NCBI GenBank assembly: GCA_023389035.1
Contig: JAEWFC010000012.1
Coordinates: 36,541 to 100,540, forward strand
Source of the DNA: Acidobacteriota bacterium
GTDB lineage: Bacteria > Acidobacteriota > Blastocatellia > Pyrinomonadales > Pyrinomonadaceae
DNA: 64,000 nucleotides
Direction: 5' to 3'
Shown here: positions 35,508-44,728 of the stretch, one piece after another
Position numbering within the stretch: the stretch's first letter is position 1
How the letters are laid out: every line of letters starts with the position of its first letter
Notes under the pieces: generated by a model
What the model was told of the DNA's origin: nothing
Databases searched by the model: none
What the model saw: the letters and a program-made list of their open reading frames with translations, nothing else
Made by a program: the position numbers and the translations under genes

Positions 35508-35513
35508 ACAAAA

Positions 35514-35990
35514 CTAGATCGATGGTGATTCTGCGTTCGCGGGGCCGGAATCGCTGGCCTTGATCGAACCGATCGACGAATCAGTGTAAAAGAACCTGGT
35601 TCCGGTTGCTGACACACCGGACGGAACCTGCGGTTCGGCGGTCACGGAGTAGAATGCGGGCTGTGCATCTGTAGGTTCAGTCACGCTCATGCTGAAACGA
35701 TAGCCGTTAGCTACAGGTGCATCGGAGGCAAACTGTTCGTCCATGCCCGATGCGGTGACGAGCTGCGGGAAAGTCGCGAAGCGCCCCTTGTTACGCGAGG
35801 CGTATTGGGCCTGATAAGTGCGGATGCGGTCGAGTGTCTGTGCGGCAGAAGCCTCATTTCCCGAACGGATCATCGCGCCCCACGCGATAGCTCCGACGCC
35901 TATCAAGATCCCCATGATCGCGATAACGATCATCAGCTCGATCAGGTTGAAACCGCGTTCGTCGCGGATGCGTTTACGAAAAGCTGTCAT
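35514..35990 (-). CDS. Type IV pilin-like protein
   Basis: 158 residues from the ATG at 35990. The short basic leader MTAFRKRIRDERG ends at the prepilin peptidase site G13/F14, followed by NLIELMIVIAIMGILIGVGAIA with the conserved glutamate E18 at +5. The C-terminal domain is small, with no cysteine pair, as in minor pilins or GspG-like pseudopilins. No pilus assembly genes are adjacent. Longer in-frame starts upstream would bury the leader and are rejected. Confidence 0.87.
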   Translation of the reverse strand: MTAFRKRIRDERGFNLIELMIVIAIMGILIGVGAIAWGAMIRSGNEASAAQTLDRIRTYQAQYASRNKGRFATFPQLVTASGMDEQFASDAPVANGYRFSMSVTEPTDAQPAFYSVTAEPQVPSGVSATGTRFFYTDSSIGSIKASDSGPANAESPSI

Positions 35991-36217
35991 ATTAAATTTT
36001 GAATCTACCTCTCCGCAGTATGCACGAGTATTTGGTCTGTTAGGTTCCAAAAGTTTAGACGCTTTGCGTTCGAAATTCAAATAACTCAGTGAGCGACCGG
36101 CGCACGAGATGCACACCACCAGCCGTATCCGGCATCCAAAAGACGGATAAGTTTAGAGTTCTCAGCGGCTATGCTTTCCTGTAAACTACATTTTTGGGCA
36201 TACGATGCCCGCTCGAA

Positions 36218-37216
36218 ATGATGCGAGATTGGATAACAGCAGAATCACCCGCCGAGCCGCGGCAGTCGGCCATTGATGAGCCGGTAGAAAAGATCGCCGA
36301 ACTGCAACGCGCGATCGGAACGGTCATTCGCGGTAAGGCGGAGACGGTAAAGTTTGCGTTGGTCGCATTGTTCGCCGGCGGACATCTGCTGATCGAGGAC
36401 GTTCCCGGAATAGGGAAGACAACACTTGCAAACGCTCTCGCTCGTGCCCTGGACCTGTCTATTCAAAGGATACAGTTTACGTCGGACCTGATGCCTTCGG
36501 ACGTTATCGGGCTGTCGATCTTTGATCAGCAGATAGGGGCGTTCGAATGGCGGCCGGGACCGATCTTCGCGAACATAGTCGTCGCCGATGAAATAAACAG
36601 GGCGACGCCAAAAACGCAGTCTGCCCTGCTTGAAGCGATGGCCGAGGAGCAGGTCACGGTCGAAGGCGTGTCGCGCCTGCTTCCAAGGCCTTTCATGGTC
36701 ATCGCGACGCAGAACCCGTCAGAGCATCATGGGACGTATCCGCTGCCTGAATCGCAGCTTGACCGGTTCATGCTTCGTGTTCATATGGGATATCCCGGCG
36801 CGAAAGAGGAAAGGCAGATACTTCGCGACAGGGTCGGCACAAACCCGCTGGACCACATTCGCCCGGTCCTCACGCAGGCAGACGTTGTCGAGATCCAGGA
36901 CCGTGTGTCGAAGGTGCGGGTCGATGACGCCCTGATCGACTATCTGCTGGATATCGTCGAAGGCACGCGGAACAACGATTCGCTCGATCTGGGTATCAGC
37001 CCTAGAGGTTCGCTCGCACTTTTCAGGTCCGCACAGGCACTCGCCTTTCTATCGGGCCGTGATTACTGCATCGCAGACGATATTAAACGCCTGGTATTTC
37101 CTGTTTTCGGCCACCGCATCATCATCAGCTCGCGAGCTGCCGGACTGAAGAACCGGAACCGCGAGGCCGAAAAGACGCTCGGCGATATCCTGCAAAACGT
37201 TACCGTCCCGATCTAG
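36218..37216 (+). CDS. MoxR-family AAA+ ATPase
   Basis: 332 residues from the ATG at 36218 (a TTG at 36194 would add eight). Walker A is DVPGIGKTT, Walker B VVADEINRA and sensor 1 IATQNPSEHHGTYPLPESQLDRFM. MoxR ATPases act as chaperones that insert metals or mature partner proteins. A DUF58 protein follows 12 bases downstream, the usual partner. No von Willebrand A gene is present, so the set is minimal. Confidence 0.93.
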   Translation: MMRDWITAESPAEPRQSAIDEPVEKIAELQRAIGTVIRGKAETVKFALVALFAGGHLLIEDVPGIGKTTLANALARALDLSIQRIQFTSDLMPSDVIGLSIFDQQIGAFEWRPGPIFANIVVADEINRATPKTQSALLEAMAEEQVTVEGVSRLLPRPFMVIATQNPSEHHGTYPLPESQLDRFMLRVHMGYPGAKEERQILRDRVGTNPLDHIRPVLTQADVVEIQDRVSKVRVDDALIDYLLDIVEGTRNNDSLDLGISPRGSLALFRSAQALAFLSGRDYCIADDIKRLVFPVFGHRIIISSRAAGLKNRNREAEKTLGDILQNVTVPI

Positions 37217-37228
37217 CCTGCATTCGCG

Positions 37229-38665
37229 ATGGGCATTTCCGTTCTTAGACAGCTCTTCAGCATCCGCGATATTCGCAACGCCGCGATGGGGCTTGGGGTC
37301 GTGATCGGCGGTCTTGCTCTTGCAAGTTTGACGGTGATCGCTCATCGTCAGGACAATGCTCGTCTTGCCGGGATAGCAGCCGCACTATCACTAGTATTTG
37401 TTCTGCTGATCCTCATCTTCGTTGTCCCGCCGCTTGCACGCAGCGCGAGTCGTGAAGCCTCACAGCTAAACTTACCGTTCGAATTCACCCTTGGAGGAGC
37501 AGTGATGGTCGCGATGATCGCGATCGTCGGGTTTTCCGCATGGAACACGGGCAACAATCTGCTGTTTCTCGTATTTTCGTTCCTTATAGCTGCGATGGTG
37601 GTCGGTTTCATAACCGGAAGCCTGACGTTGAAACGGCTGGACGTGAAGATGCGATTTCCTGAGACGATCTTCGCGGGTGAGCCGACAGTTGTTCTCGTCG
37701 GACTGCAGAATCGCAAGCGTTGGTTTTCAAGCAATTCGGTAATTGCCGAGGTGCGCGGCACCGAGCGCGAGGAATCGATCGCCGCAGGTGACCTAAAGCG
37801 GCTCTTGCCGGAATTTATTGCGAAACGCCTATCAGGGCCGCCGGTCGTCAGAAGAACGTTGGACTATTTTATCCGCGTACCGAGGCAGAGTTTTATCGAG
37901 TCCCGAGCGACGCACATATTTGAGAAACGCGGCCGCTTGTTGATAAAGGACTTTGAGCTTTCGACCCGCTACCCTTTCGGTTTCTTTCGACATCGTCGAC
38001 GGCTGCCGGCACGCGAGACGGAGTTGATCGTCTTGCCCAGCGTTGAGCGAATGCCGCACGATGTTCCCGACCTTGATCTTGAAGCAGGCAATCTAGCCGC
38101 GGGAAAGAAAGGTTCCGGCCAGGAATTGCTTGCCTTGCGGGAATACATCGTTAACGATGACATGCGACGCGTTGACTGGAAGGCAACTGCCCGTTCGAGA
38201 CGCATTATCGTTCGGGATTTTGCTGCCGAGAACGAAATGCGGATCACACTCGTCTTCGACCCGCGAATGCCGGAAGGCCGACGATCGCGAATGCCGCTTC
38301 GATTAAAGCTTGAAGCGGAACAAGACGGGCGAGACCTGCTCCATTCCGAGCGCTTTGAGAATGGTGTCAGCCGGGCGGCTGCGATCCTTTCGCACTTTTC
38401 CGAGGAACAGGCAGAAACGCGGCTCGTAGTCGGGGACGATGTCGGGCCGTACGGCATGGGAAGCAGGCATTTATATGATTCACTGAAGCGGCTCGCCCTC
38501 GTTGCACCGACGTTTGTTGATCGGCGGGATCCGAAACCGCCCGGCAACGTGGTTCGCGATCTTTTTAACGAGGCGGACAAGAGCCACCATTTCGTGCTGT
38601 CATCGTTTCCGAGTTCCGCGTTTCCCGATGAAATGACCTCTAACTCGAGATTTATACGCTATTAG
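37229..38665 (+). CDS. DUF58 membrane protein, partner of MoxR
   Basis: 478 residues. Two N-terminal hydrophobic regions (about 20-70 and 85-130) form two helical pairs. The DUF58 domain follows, with its hallmark REYIVNDDMRRVDWKATARSRRIIVRDFAAE at about 305-335. The tail is probably cytoplasmic. DUF58 proteins work with MoxR ATPases in envelope stress or maturation; the client is unknown. The gap to MoxR is only 12 bases, so they are co-transcribed. Confidence 0.9.
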   Translation: MGISVLRQLFSIRDIRNAAMGLGVVIGGLALASLTVIAHRQDNARLAGIAAALSLVFVLLILIFVVPPLARSASREASQLNLPFEFTLGGAVMVAMIAIVGFSAWNTGNNLLFLVFSFLIAAMVVGFITGSLTLKRLDVKMRFPETIFAGEPTVVLVGLQNRKRWFSSNSVIAEVRGTEREESIAAGDLKRLLPEFIAKRLSGPPVVRRTLDYFIRVPRQSFIESRATHIFEKRGRLLIKDFELSTRYPFGFFRHRRRLPARETELIVLPSVERMPHDVPDLDLEAGNLAAGKKGSGQELLALREYIVNDDMRRVDWKATARSRRIIVRDFAAENEMRITLVFDPRMPEGRRSRMPLRLKLEAEQDGRDLLHSERFENGVSRAAAILSHFSEEQAETRLVVGDDVGPYGMGSRHLYDSLKRLALVAPTFVDRRDPKPPGNVVRDLFNEADKSHHFVLSSFPSSAFPDEMTSNSRFIRY

Positions 38666-38725
38666 ATACTGCTTTTGTCATAAAAACGCGTATCGTGGTG
38701 TATCTTGGTTGAAAAGCATTGATCG

Positions 38726-39307
38726 ATGCTGAAAATGAGAGATTCTTCGGAAATCTTTGTGGACTCGATGTCCGAACAAACATCGGCTGCGGCGAAAGAA
38801 ACCATTGTGTTTGAGGAGGCATTTTCGCTTCACCATCGAACTGTCTTTCGCGCGGCGCGGTCGATCGTCCGCGATGCGGGATTGGCCGAGGACATCACTC
38901 AGGAGGTGTTCATTCGATTGTATAAGCACAAAGACGATCTTCCGGACATCGAAATGCTGAGGCCGTGGCTTATCCGGGTAGCATTGAACCTCGCTAAGAA
39001 CACGGTCAGGGGAAATATAAGGGCGAACACCAGGGACGAGAATTACGTCAAAGAAACAGTAGAAAACGCGGTAATTTCAGTTGAATCGGAGTATGAACAA
39101 AAAGCGGAACTTAGTGAGGTGAACCGGGCCTTATCAAAGGTCAAAGAGCCGCTTCGCAGCTGTCTCATCTTGAAGCAGCAAGGCCTGACCTATCGTGAGA
39201 TAGCCGAAAGTCTTTCACTGAACGAGACCAGCATCGGAACGTACGTCGCACGAGCAAGGGCCGAATTCATGCGTTTTTACGGAAAGGTAGGTAAAGAGGT
39301 TTTATGA
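38726..39307 (+). CDS. ECF-type RNA polymerase sigma factor
   Basis: 193 residues. Sigma region 2 is at about 30-100 (FRAARSIVRDAGLAEDITQEVFIRLY) and region 4 at about 130-185 with the helix-turn-helix GLTYREIAESLSLNETSIGTYVARAR. Start codon uncertain: ATG at 38726, 38735 or 38768 are all in frame. The stop overlaps the start of the anti-sigma gene by 4 bases, so sigma and anti-sigma are made together. The target promoters are probably its own operon; no consensus could be fixed by eye. Confidence 0.92.
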   Translation: MLKMRDSSEIFVDSMSEQTSAAAKETIVFEEAFSLHHRTVFRAARSIVRDAGLAEDITQEVFIRLYKHKDDLPDIEMLRPWLIRVALNLAKNTVRGNIRANTRDENYVKETVENAVISVESEYEQKAELSEVNRALSKVKEPLRSCLILKQQGLTYREIAESLSLNETSIGTYVARARAEFMRFYGKVGKEVL

Positions 39308-40194
39308 GCAAAGAGTGTGTAGAGATCGGAACGATCCAGGCGTTTCTTGACGGCGAACTTACGCCGCGTGAGACGGCTCAGGTTTCGTCACACACCGCCG
39401 ATTGTGCGGATTGCTCGCAATTGCTCGCCGAAGCGGAAGAGCAGAATGCCTTTGCATTCGCCGCACTCGATCGCGAGATCGATGTGCTTGTACCTACACA
39501 CAGACTTTGGACACGGATCAGCGATTCGATCGAGGTTGAAAAGAGCCGGGTCTCGGTCTGGACAAGGATCTATCAGGGGTTCGCTTTACAGTTGGCGACG
39601 CCGTCATTCGCAGCGATCGCAGGCTTGGTGGTCGTTGGAAGTCTTGCGTACGCAGTAATAACGATGGAACGCGGCACAACCGATCTTCCGGCTCAGGCCA
39701 TTATTACCGCGGTACAGCCTATTCAGACCTCCGAGATCGCCGACGCCGCGCCGTCGGATCCTGCACGCCCGATTCAAGAGGCGGCGCCGGAAGCGCCACG
39801 ATCACGACCAGCGGCCACGCAGGTGAGCTACTCTGATCACTCGCCGGAAAACTTGCGGAAGATAGTTCGTAATGCGAACCTCCCGCAAAGAAATACGCCG
39901 AGGGCGGAATATCTAAACTACGAATACCTACCCGGAGAGGAAAGCTATATCAAGACGATCAGCGAACTTGAACGTACCTCAGGACGGAATTCAGCATCGC
40001 GTGCATCCGAGCAGTTTGCGTTTCAGCGTGACCTTGCCGTCGTAGACGATTCGATCAAGAAATTGAAGGCAGTGATCAAGAAAGATCCGCGTAATCAGTC
40101 AGCAAGACAGGTGCTGTATTCTTCCTACCAAGACAAGATCGACCTGCTAAATTCGGCGGCAAGACGAGACGAATTGATGGCAAACTTGCAATAA
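39304..40194 (+). CDS. Zinc-finger anti-sigma factor, membrane anchored
   Basis: 296 residues. The N-terminal anti-sigma zinc domain has H30, C34 and C37 (HTADCADC), the HxxxCxxC signature. One transmembrane helix lies at about 100-122. The remainder is extracytoplasmic, with an Ala/Pro-rich stretch and a helical C-terminal domain (about 200-296). It presumably holds the ECF sigma factor at the membrane until an envelope signal releases it. The genes overlap ATGA-style with the sigma gene. A DUF4097 protein follows 21 bases downstream. Confidence 0.88.
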   Translation: MSKECVEIGTIQAFLDGELTPRETAQVSSHTADCADCSQLLAEAEEQNAFAFAALDREIDVLVPTHRLWTRISDSIEVEKSRVSVWTRIYQGFALQLATPSFAAIAGLVVVGSLAYAVITMERGTTDLPAQAIITAVQPIQTSEIADAAPSDPARPIQEAAPEAPRSRPAATQVSYSDHSPENLRKIVRNANLPQRNTPRAEYLNYEYLPGEESYIKTISELERTSGRNSASRASEQFAFQRDLAVVDDSIKKLKAVIKKDPRNQSARQVLYSSYQDKIDLLNSAARRDELMANLQ

Positions 40195-40215
40195 CCATCG
40201 CTAGTTGAACCATAT

Positions 40216-41202
40216 ATGAAAATCGTTGTGCAAAAGATCGTAAATTTGGGGCTCGCAGTGTGTTTCGCTGCAGGACTCTCTGTTGCGATCTTGGCTCAGC
40301 GGCCCGGCGTTCAAGTCTCGGCCGTTCCTACGCCCAGAGCTAACGCCACGCATGAAAAGGCATTAGGCGTCGCATCGAACGTGAACGTCAAACTTTGCGT
40401 TTCCGAAGGGACGCTCAAGGTTAATGGTTGGGAGCGTGATGAGGTACGAGTGTTTGTTCGCAACGGACGCGGCATCGAAATGAAAGTGCTGGAACGCACC
40501 GCGGATCAAAAGCCTAATTGGGTGTGGATAGTGAATGCACCGGCAGCGGGCGCGGCGGCGCCGCGATCGCAGTGTCTTGGCGGCGAAACGGTAGAGATCG
40601 ACGTGCCTGTCGGAGCGTCGGTCAGCATGGAAGCCAGAACTACCGGGGCGACGATCGATACGGTTAAAAATGTGTCTGTTAAAGTGCTCGAGGGCAGCAT
40701 CAATATTCGAAATGTGTCCGGAGGCGTCAAGGCAGAGACCTATCAAGGCGATGTCATTCTGGAAGGTTCGGGCGGGACGATCTCGCTGCAAACGACTACC
40801 GGGAATATCGTAGCGACGGACGTAGTGCCGGGAAATATCGGCGATATGATGCAGGCCAAGACTAGCAGCGGCACGATCTCGCTGCAGCAGGTGAGACATC
40901 GACAGATAGACGCTAATTCTATTACCGGATCAGTGAGTTTCTACGGGTCTCTCTTACCCGGCGGTATTTACAATTTCAAAACATCGAATGGCGAGGTGCG
41001 AATGTCCCTCCCGAAGGAAACATCGTGCACGATCACGGCGTCGTACGGTTTCGGCTCGTTTAATTCGGCGTTAGCAGTTGATATCGTGGAAGAGCAGATC
41101 ACTCCGGGTGGAAAGCGGATAGTGGCCAAGATCGGCTCCGGAGAGTCTAACGTCGCTGTCACTACCACGAGCGGAAGCATTGTCATCCGAGAGAGCAATT
41201 AG
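40216..41202 (+). CDS. DUF4097-like secreted beta-helix protein
   Basis: 328 residues with a signal peptide (to about residue 28, ILAQ). The rest is a chain of short beta strands of the type found in DUF4097/DUF4098 adhesin-like proteins, with repeated units such as GSINIRNVSGGVKAETYQGDV, SGTISLQ and SGSIVIRES. In other bacteria these often sit next to ECF sigma/anti-sigma or liaF-like genes. Third gene of the sigma operon and a likely regulon member. Its TAG stop shares bases with the TAA of the convergent gene. Confidence 0.83.
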   Translation: MKIVVQKIVNLGLAVCFAAGLSVAILAQRPGVQVSAVPTPRANATHEKALGVASNVNVKLCVSEGTLKVNGWERDEVRVFVRNGRGIEMKVLERTADQKPNWVWIVNAPAAGAAAPRSQCLGGETVEIDVPVGASVSMEARTTGATIDTVKNVSVKVLEGSINIRNVSGGVKAETYQGDVILEGSGGTISLQTTTGNIVATDVVPGNIGDMMQAKTSSGTISLQQVRHRQIDANSITGSVSFYGSLLPGGIYNFKTSNGEVRMSLPKETSCTITASYGFGSFNSALAVDIVEEQITPGGKRIVAKIGSGESNVAVTTTSGSIVIRESN

Positions 41203-41486
41203 AACTCACCAAGTGTTCTCCCGGTCCTCTGTTCAAAAACGTCGCTCATCGACGGCGTGCCTTCATCCCGGCTCACGCGTTCAACACGCCACATTGGAAT
41301 AAAGTAATCGCTCATTGCAAGGTAAGGTTCCCCGTTAGCGATGGACGAGCACCAGTCGTCAAAATAGCCGAGATCGATAGCTCTAAGAGATATTCCGGCC
41401 TGGCCTATCTCGTCTAGCAGCCCGAGGAGTTTCTCGCGCGGGGAATGAAGCACGACGATCACGCTCTCGCCTACATTTATTTTCAT
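41199..41486 (-). CDS. Small conserved hypothetical protein
   Basis: 95 residues, no signal peptide. Opens MKINVGESVIVVLHSPREKLLGLLDEIGQAGISLRAIDL, which has the look of a small alpha/beta or ACT-like fold. The C-terminal half is polar. I do not recognise the family. It is divergent from the SbcC-like gene and convergent with DUF4097, with the two stop codons overlapping. Confidence 0.65.
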   Translation of the reverse strand: MKINVGESVIVVLHSPREKLLGLLDEIGQAGISLRAIDLGYFDDWCSSIANGEPYLAMSDYFIPMWRVERVSRDEGTPSMSDVFEQRTGRTLGEF

Positions 41487-41571
41487 AATTTGGCCTGTTC
41501 AGGTGTAAGGAATTTTCAGTTTGCCAGCCGTTGGCTTAGTATCGAAGAAAGCTTTTTTGGCAGGCAGATCA

Positions 41572-44250
41572 ATGTATATCAAACTCGTCGAGCTTGAGGA
41601 TATCAAATCCCATGCCGATGCAAAATTTGAGTTTTCCCGCGGTTCGACCGCGATCACCGGCGACAACGGTGCAGGGAAGACGACCATCATCGAGGCGATC
41701 GCCTGGACGCTGTTCGACGTTCTGGACTACAAGAAAGACGATTTCGTTCGCCGGGGTGCGAAAAAGGGGACTGCCAGGGTCACATTTGAAAGCGGGCTCG
41801 ATGAACGTGAATACACAGCGATACGCGATACCGGAACCGCCTATTTTATATATGATCCGCAACTCGGGATGCGTGTCGCCGATAAGAAGGAAGAAGTCAC
41901 TCGATTCCTTTGGCAGCATCTTGGCGTCGAACCGGGTACCGATCTCGAATCGCTTTACAAACACGCGATCGGCGTTCCGCAGGGTACTTTTACTGCGATA
42001 TTTCTCGCTACAGCAGCCGAACGGAAGAAGACCTTTGATACCTTGCTCAAGGTCGAAGAGTATCGTCGGGGAGCTGAGGAACTGTTGAAGACCCAGCGAT
42101 TTATCGAGGGCCAGATAACTTCGGTCCGCGAAAAGATCGCACGGTCCGAGGGTGAGCTTAGTCGAATCGATTTTCTCGAGGCCGATCTTGCAGAGTCTAA
42201 GAAACAGGCAGCAATTTTCGCGGAGCAGCTTGGAACCTTTGAGCGCGAGGCCGCGGATGCGGATCTCCGTGTCGCTGAACACGAAAAACACGCGGCGGCA
42301 CACCTACAGGCGGTTCGCGAGTTTGATACCGCTAAAGCTGAACTAGATCGTCTCGAGCTTGTGCGAACTCAGCGAGAGGCTGAGCTCAATGAGTCGCGTA
42401 TGGCCGTCGAGAAGATCGAGACTGTACGAGCGAGTGCTGAAAAGCACACGATCGTGCTTGGACGGTTGATCGAGCTCGAACGGGAACGTGCTGAACGAGA
42501 TCGGCTCATGTCCGAGCTTCGAAAGATCGAGAAAGCTGAGGAAGCAGTTCGTTCCGATGAGAAGATCGCACGAAATAAACTCACTGAGATCGAATCCGCG
42601 CACCGCGAGATCGCTGAGCTGCGTCCGAAAGCCGCGGAGCAAGCTCGTATCGGGCTTGAGCTCGAGGCGGCACGTCGAAGCTTAGCAGCGGCACGGGCTT
42701 CGGCCGACCAGCTCACGTCGCTTGATGTGCAGCTTGCGGGACTGCGAGAACGATTTGTTCAGAATCGTCGACAGCTGCAGGATGTAGAAACACGTATTCC
42801 GGAAGCTGCTCGGGTTGAAGAGTTGTCAACTATCGAGTCCTCTATTACGAACGCGCTCGCGAATCTACGGGCCGAACTTGACCGCGATGAGCGTTTTCAA
42901 AAGGAGATCAATAACGGTATCTGCCCGATCCTCTCAGAACGTTGTCTGAACCTCAAGCCCGGCCAGACGTTAGAGGGATTTGTCAAAAGCCAATTCGAGG
43001 ACCTAAGATCTCAGATCTCGATGCTGGAACTTCAAAGCAAGGAAAATGCAGCCCTGCTTACATCAGCACGCGAAGCAGCGAAGATCGTTTCTCAGGCCCC
43101 GATCTTAGAACAGCGTAAAAACGAGATCGAGCTGGAAGGCAAGCGTTTACGGCAGGAACATGACAACGCCTCTGCGGCTTCTAGAGATGCTGTCGAGCTC
43201 GCGGATCGGGTTTATGAATTAGAAGGGCAACTGCGGTCGCTTGATAATCCACGAGAGCGTGCCGACCTTCTAGAAAGGCAGATCACTGCGGAACCGGACG
43301 TTCGCCATCAGTTATCGGAAACAGAAAAAAACCTCGAGCGGCTTGAGAGTGATCGCCGGATCCTCACAGAGCAAACGGAATCTTATAAGGATCTCGACAC
43401 GCACTGGAGCCTAGCGATCAAAGAGCGGGATGACACCGCTGAGGCGCAGCGCACGTTCCTCGTATTCGAAACTGCTGCAAAGCTTTTGCAGTCGCGGGAG
43501 CGCGATGCGGAAAAAGCCGCTGCTGAGTACGAGCGATCTGTAGAACGATCAAAGGCTGCGAGCGCAACCTTGGAATCAGCGGCCGCGGCTTACGATGGAG
43601 AGCTTCATACGGCTGCGAAGACAGCTCTTCAGGCCGCGGAACGCGGGATCGCGGAGACATCTGTTCGGCTAGAGAACGCTGAGAAACGTGCACAAGACCT
43701 CCATGCAGATCTTGGCAGGCTTTCGGAAGTCCGTGCAGCACTGATCGAGGACCGGCGGGAATTTGAAAGGCTCGAAACGGTATTGGAGACTACCGTTTTT
43801 ATTCGTGATACGCTTAAAGATGCCGCACCGCTCGTTGCCCGAAATTACGTTCACCACGTCTCAGCTGAAGCGAACATGATGTTTCGCGAGGTATTCGGTA
43901 ATGCGGAATGTTCACTCCGATGGCGTGAAGATTACGGGATCTCAATGGAAGAGGGCGGGCACGAACGGCCGTTCCAGAGCCTTTCGGGCGGCGAACAAAT
44001 GGCGGCGGCATTGTCAGTGCGTCTCGCGTTGTTGAAGCAGCTATCCGATATTCGGATCGCGTTCTTCGACGAACCAACAACAAACATGGATGCGGGCAGA
44101 CGCGAAAATCTCGCGATGCAGATCGGTGAGATCCGCCATTTTGACCAGCTCTTCGTTATATCGCATGACGATACGTTCGATGGCTATATGGATAATGAAC
44201 TCCGTATCGACAGCGAAAGATTGAGATCAGTTTCTGTAATGGACGCATGA
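41572..44250 (+). CDS. SbcC/Rad50-like coiled-coil ATPase
   Basis: 892 residues from the ATG at 41572; an in-frame TTG at 41521 adds 17 residues without family match. The head halves flank long coiled coils. Walker A is GDNGAGKTT at 30-38. The signature SLSGGEQMAAAL lies near 802 and Walker B IAFFDEPTTNMD near 828. The hinge has C451-P...C458, a CX6C spacing instead of the Rad50 CXXC zinc hook. SbcC with the nuclease SbcD processes DNA ends and hairpins. No sbcD gene is visible next to it. RNase H overlaps its 3' end by 4 bases, suggesting a nucleic-acid-processing operon. Confidence 0.88.
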   Translation: MYIKLVELEDIKSHADAKFEFSRGSTAITGDNGAGKTTIIEAIAWTLFDVLDYKKDDFVRRGAKKGTARVTFESGLDEREYTAIRDTGTAYFIYDPQLGMRVADKKEEVTRFLWQHLGVEPGTDLESLYKHAIGVPQGTFTAIFLATAAERKKTFDTLLKVEEYRRGAEELLKTQRFIEGQITSVREKIARSEGELSRIDFLEADLAESKKQAAIFAEQLGTFEREAADADLRVAEHEKHAAAHLQAVREFDTAKAELDRLELVRTQREAELNESRMAVEKIETVRASAEKHTIVLGRLIELERERAERDRLMSELRKIEKAEEAVRSDEKIARNKLTEIESAHREIAELRPKAAEQARIGLELEAARRSLAAARASADQLTSLDVQLAGLRERFVQNRRQLQDVETRIPEAARVEELSTIESSITNALANLRAELDRDERFQKEINNGICPILSERCLNLKPGQTLEGFVKSQFEDLRSQISMLELQSKENAALLTSAREAAKIVSQAPILEQRKNEIELEGKRLRQEHDNASAASRDAVELADRVYELEGQLRSLDNPRERADLLERQITAEPDVRHQLSETEKNLERLESDRRILTEQTESYKDLDTHWSLAIKERDDTAEAQRTFLVFETAAKLLQSRERDAEKAAAEYERSVERSKAASATLESAAAAYDGELHTAAKTALQAAERGIAETSVRLENAEKRAQDLHADLGRLSEVRAALIEDRREFERLETVLETTVFIRDTLKDAAPLVARNYVHHVSAEANMMFREVFGNAECSLRWREDYGISMEEGGHERPFQSLSGGEQMAAALSVRLALLKQLSDIRIAFFDEPTTNMDAGRRENLAMQIGEIRHFDQLFVISHDDTFDGYMDNELRIDSERLRSVSVMDA

Positions 44251-44705
44251 AGGAAGTAACAATAGTTTGCGACGGATCAAGCCTTGGCAATGGACGCGGT
44301 AATCCACGTGCCGGAGCGGTGGCCGTGCTGGGATTTAAGGGCCTTTGGAAGGCGGTCGGGAAATATTTAGGTGCCGCGACCAACCAGCAGGCAGAGATCG
44401 CCGCGGCGACGATCGGTTTGGAAAACCTGAAAGAGCCTTGCAAAGTGAAATTGATGTCCGATTCGCGCTATGTCGTAGAAACGATGGGAGGGACGTGGAA
44501 GCGTAAAACAAATCACGAATGGTGGGCGAAGCTCGACAAAGCTGCGTCGATCCACCGCATCGAATGGAATTGGGTCAAAGGCCATAACGGCCATGAGGTA
44601 CAAGAGATCGCTGACAAGGCCGCCCGCACGATCGCGGAAACAGGACGCGTCGATCAAGAGATGCTTGAGGACGCGGTACTCGCTCTCGGTGTAAAGGAAT
44701 TTTAA
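44247..44705 (+). CDS. Ribonuclease H-like protein
   Basis: 152 residues. RNase H fold that cleaves RNA in RNA-DNA hybrids. The first catalytic aspartate is D9 in VCDGSSLGNG, the glutamate lies in TNQQAEIAAA, the next aspartate in LMSDSRYVVE, and the C-terminal acidic position in HEVQEIADKAAR. The C-terminal substrate loop differs from E. coli RnhA, so it could be an RNase HI-like or double-strand-specific variant. It overlaps the SbcC-like gene by 4 bases. Confidence 0.87.
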   Translation: MKEVTIVCDGSSLGNGRGNPRAGAVAVLGFKGLWKAVGKYLGAATNQQAEIAAATIGLENLKEPCKVKLMSDSRYVVETMGGTWKRKTNHEWWAKLDKAASIHRIEWNWVKGHNGHEVQEIADKAARTIAETGRVDQEMLEDAVLALGVKEF

Positions 44706-44728
44706 CAGTCAGTTCGCTCAATTTTCTA

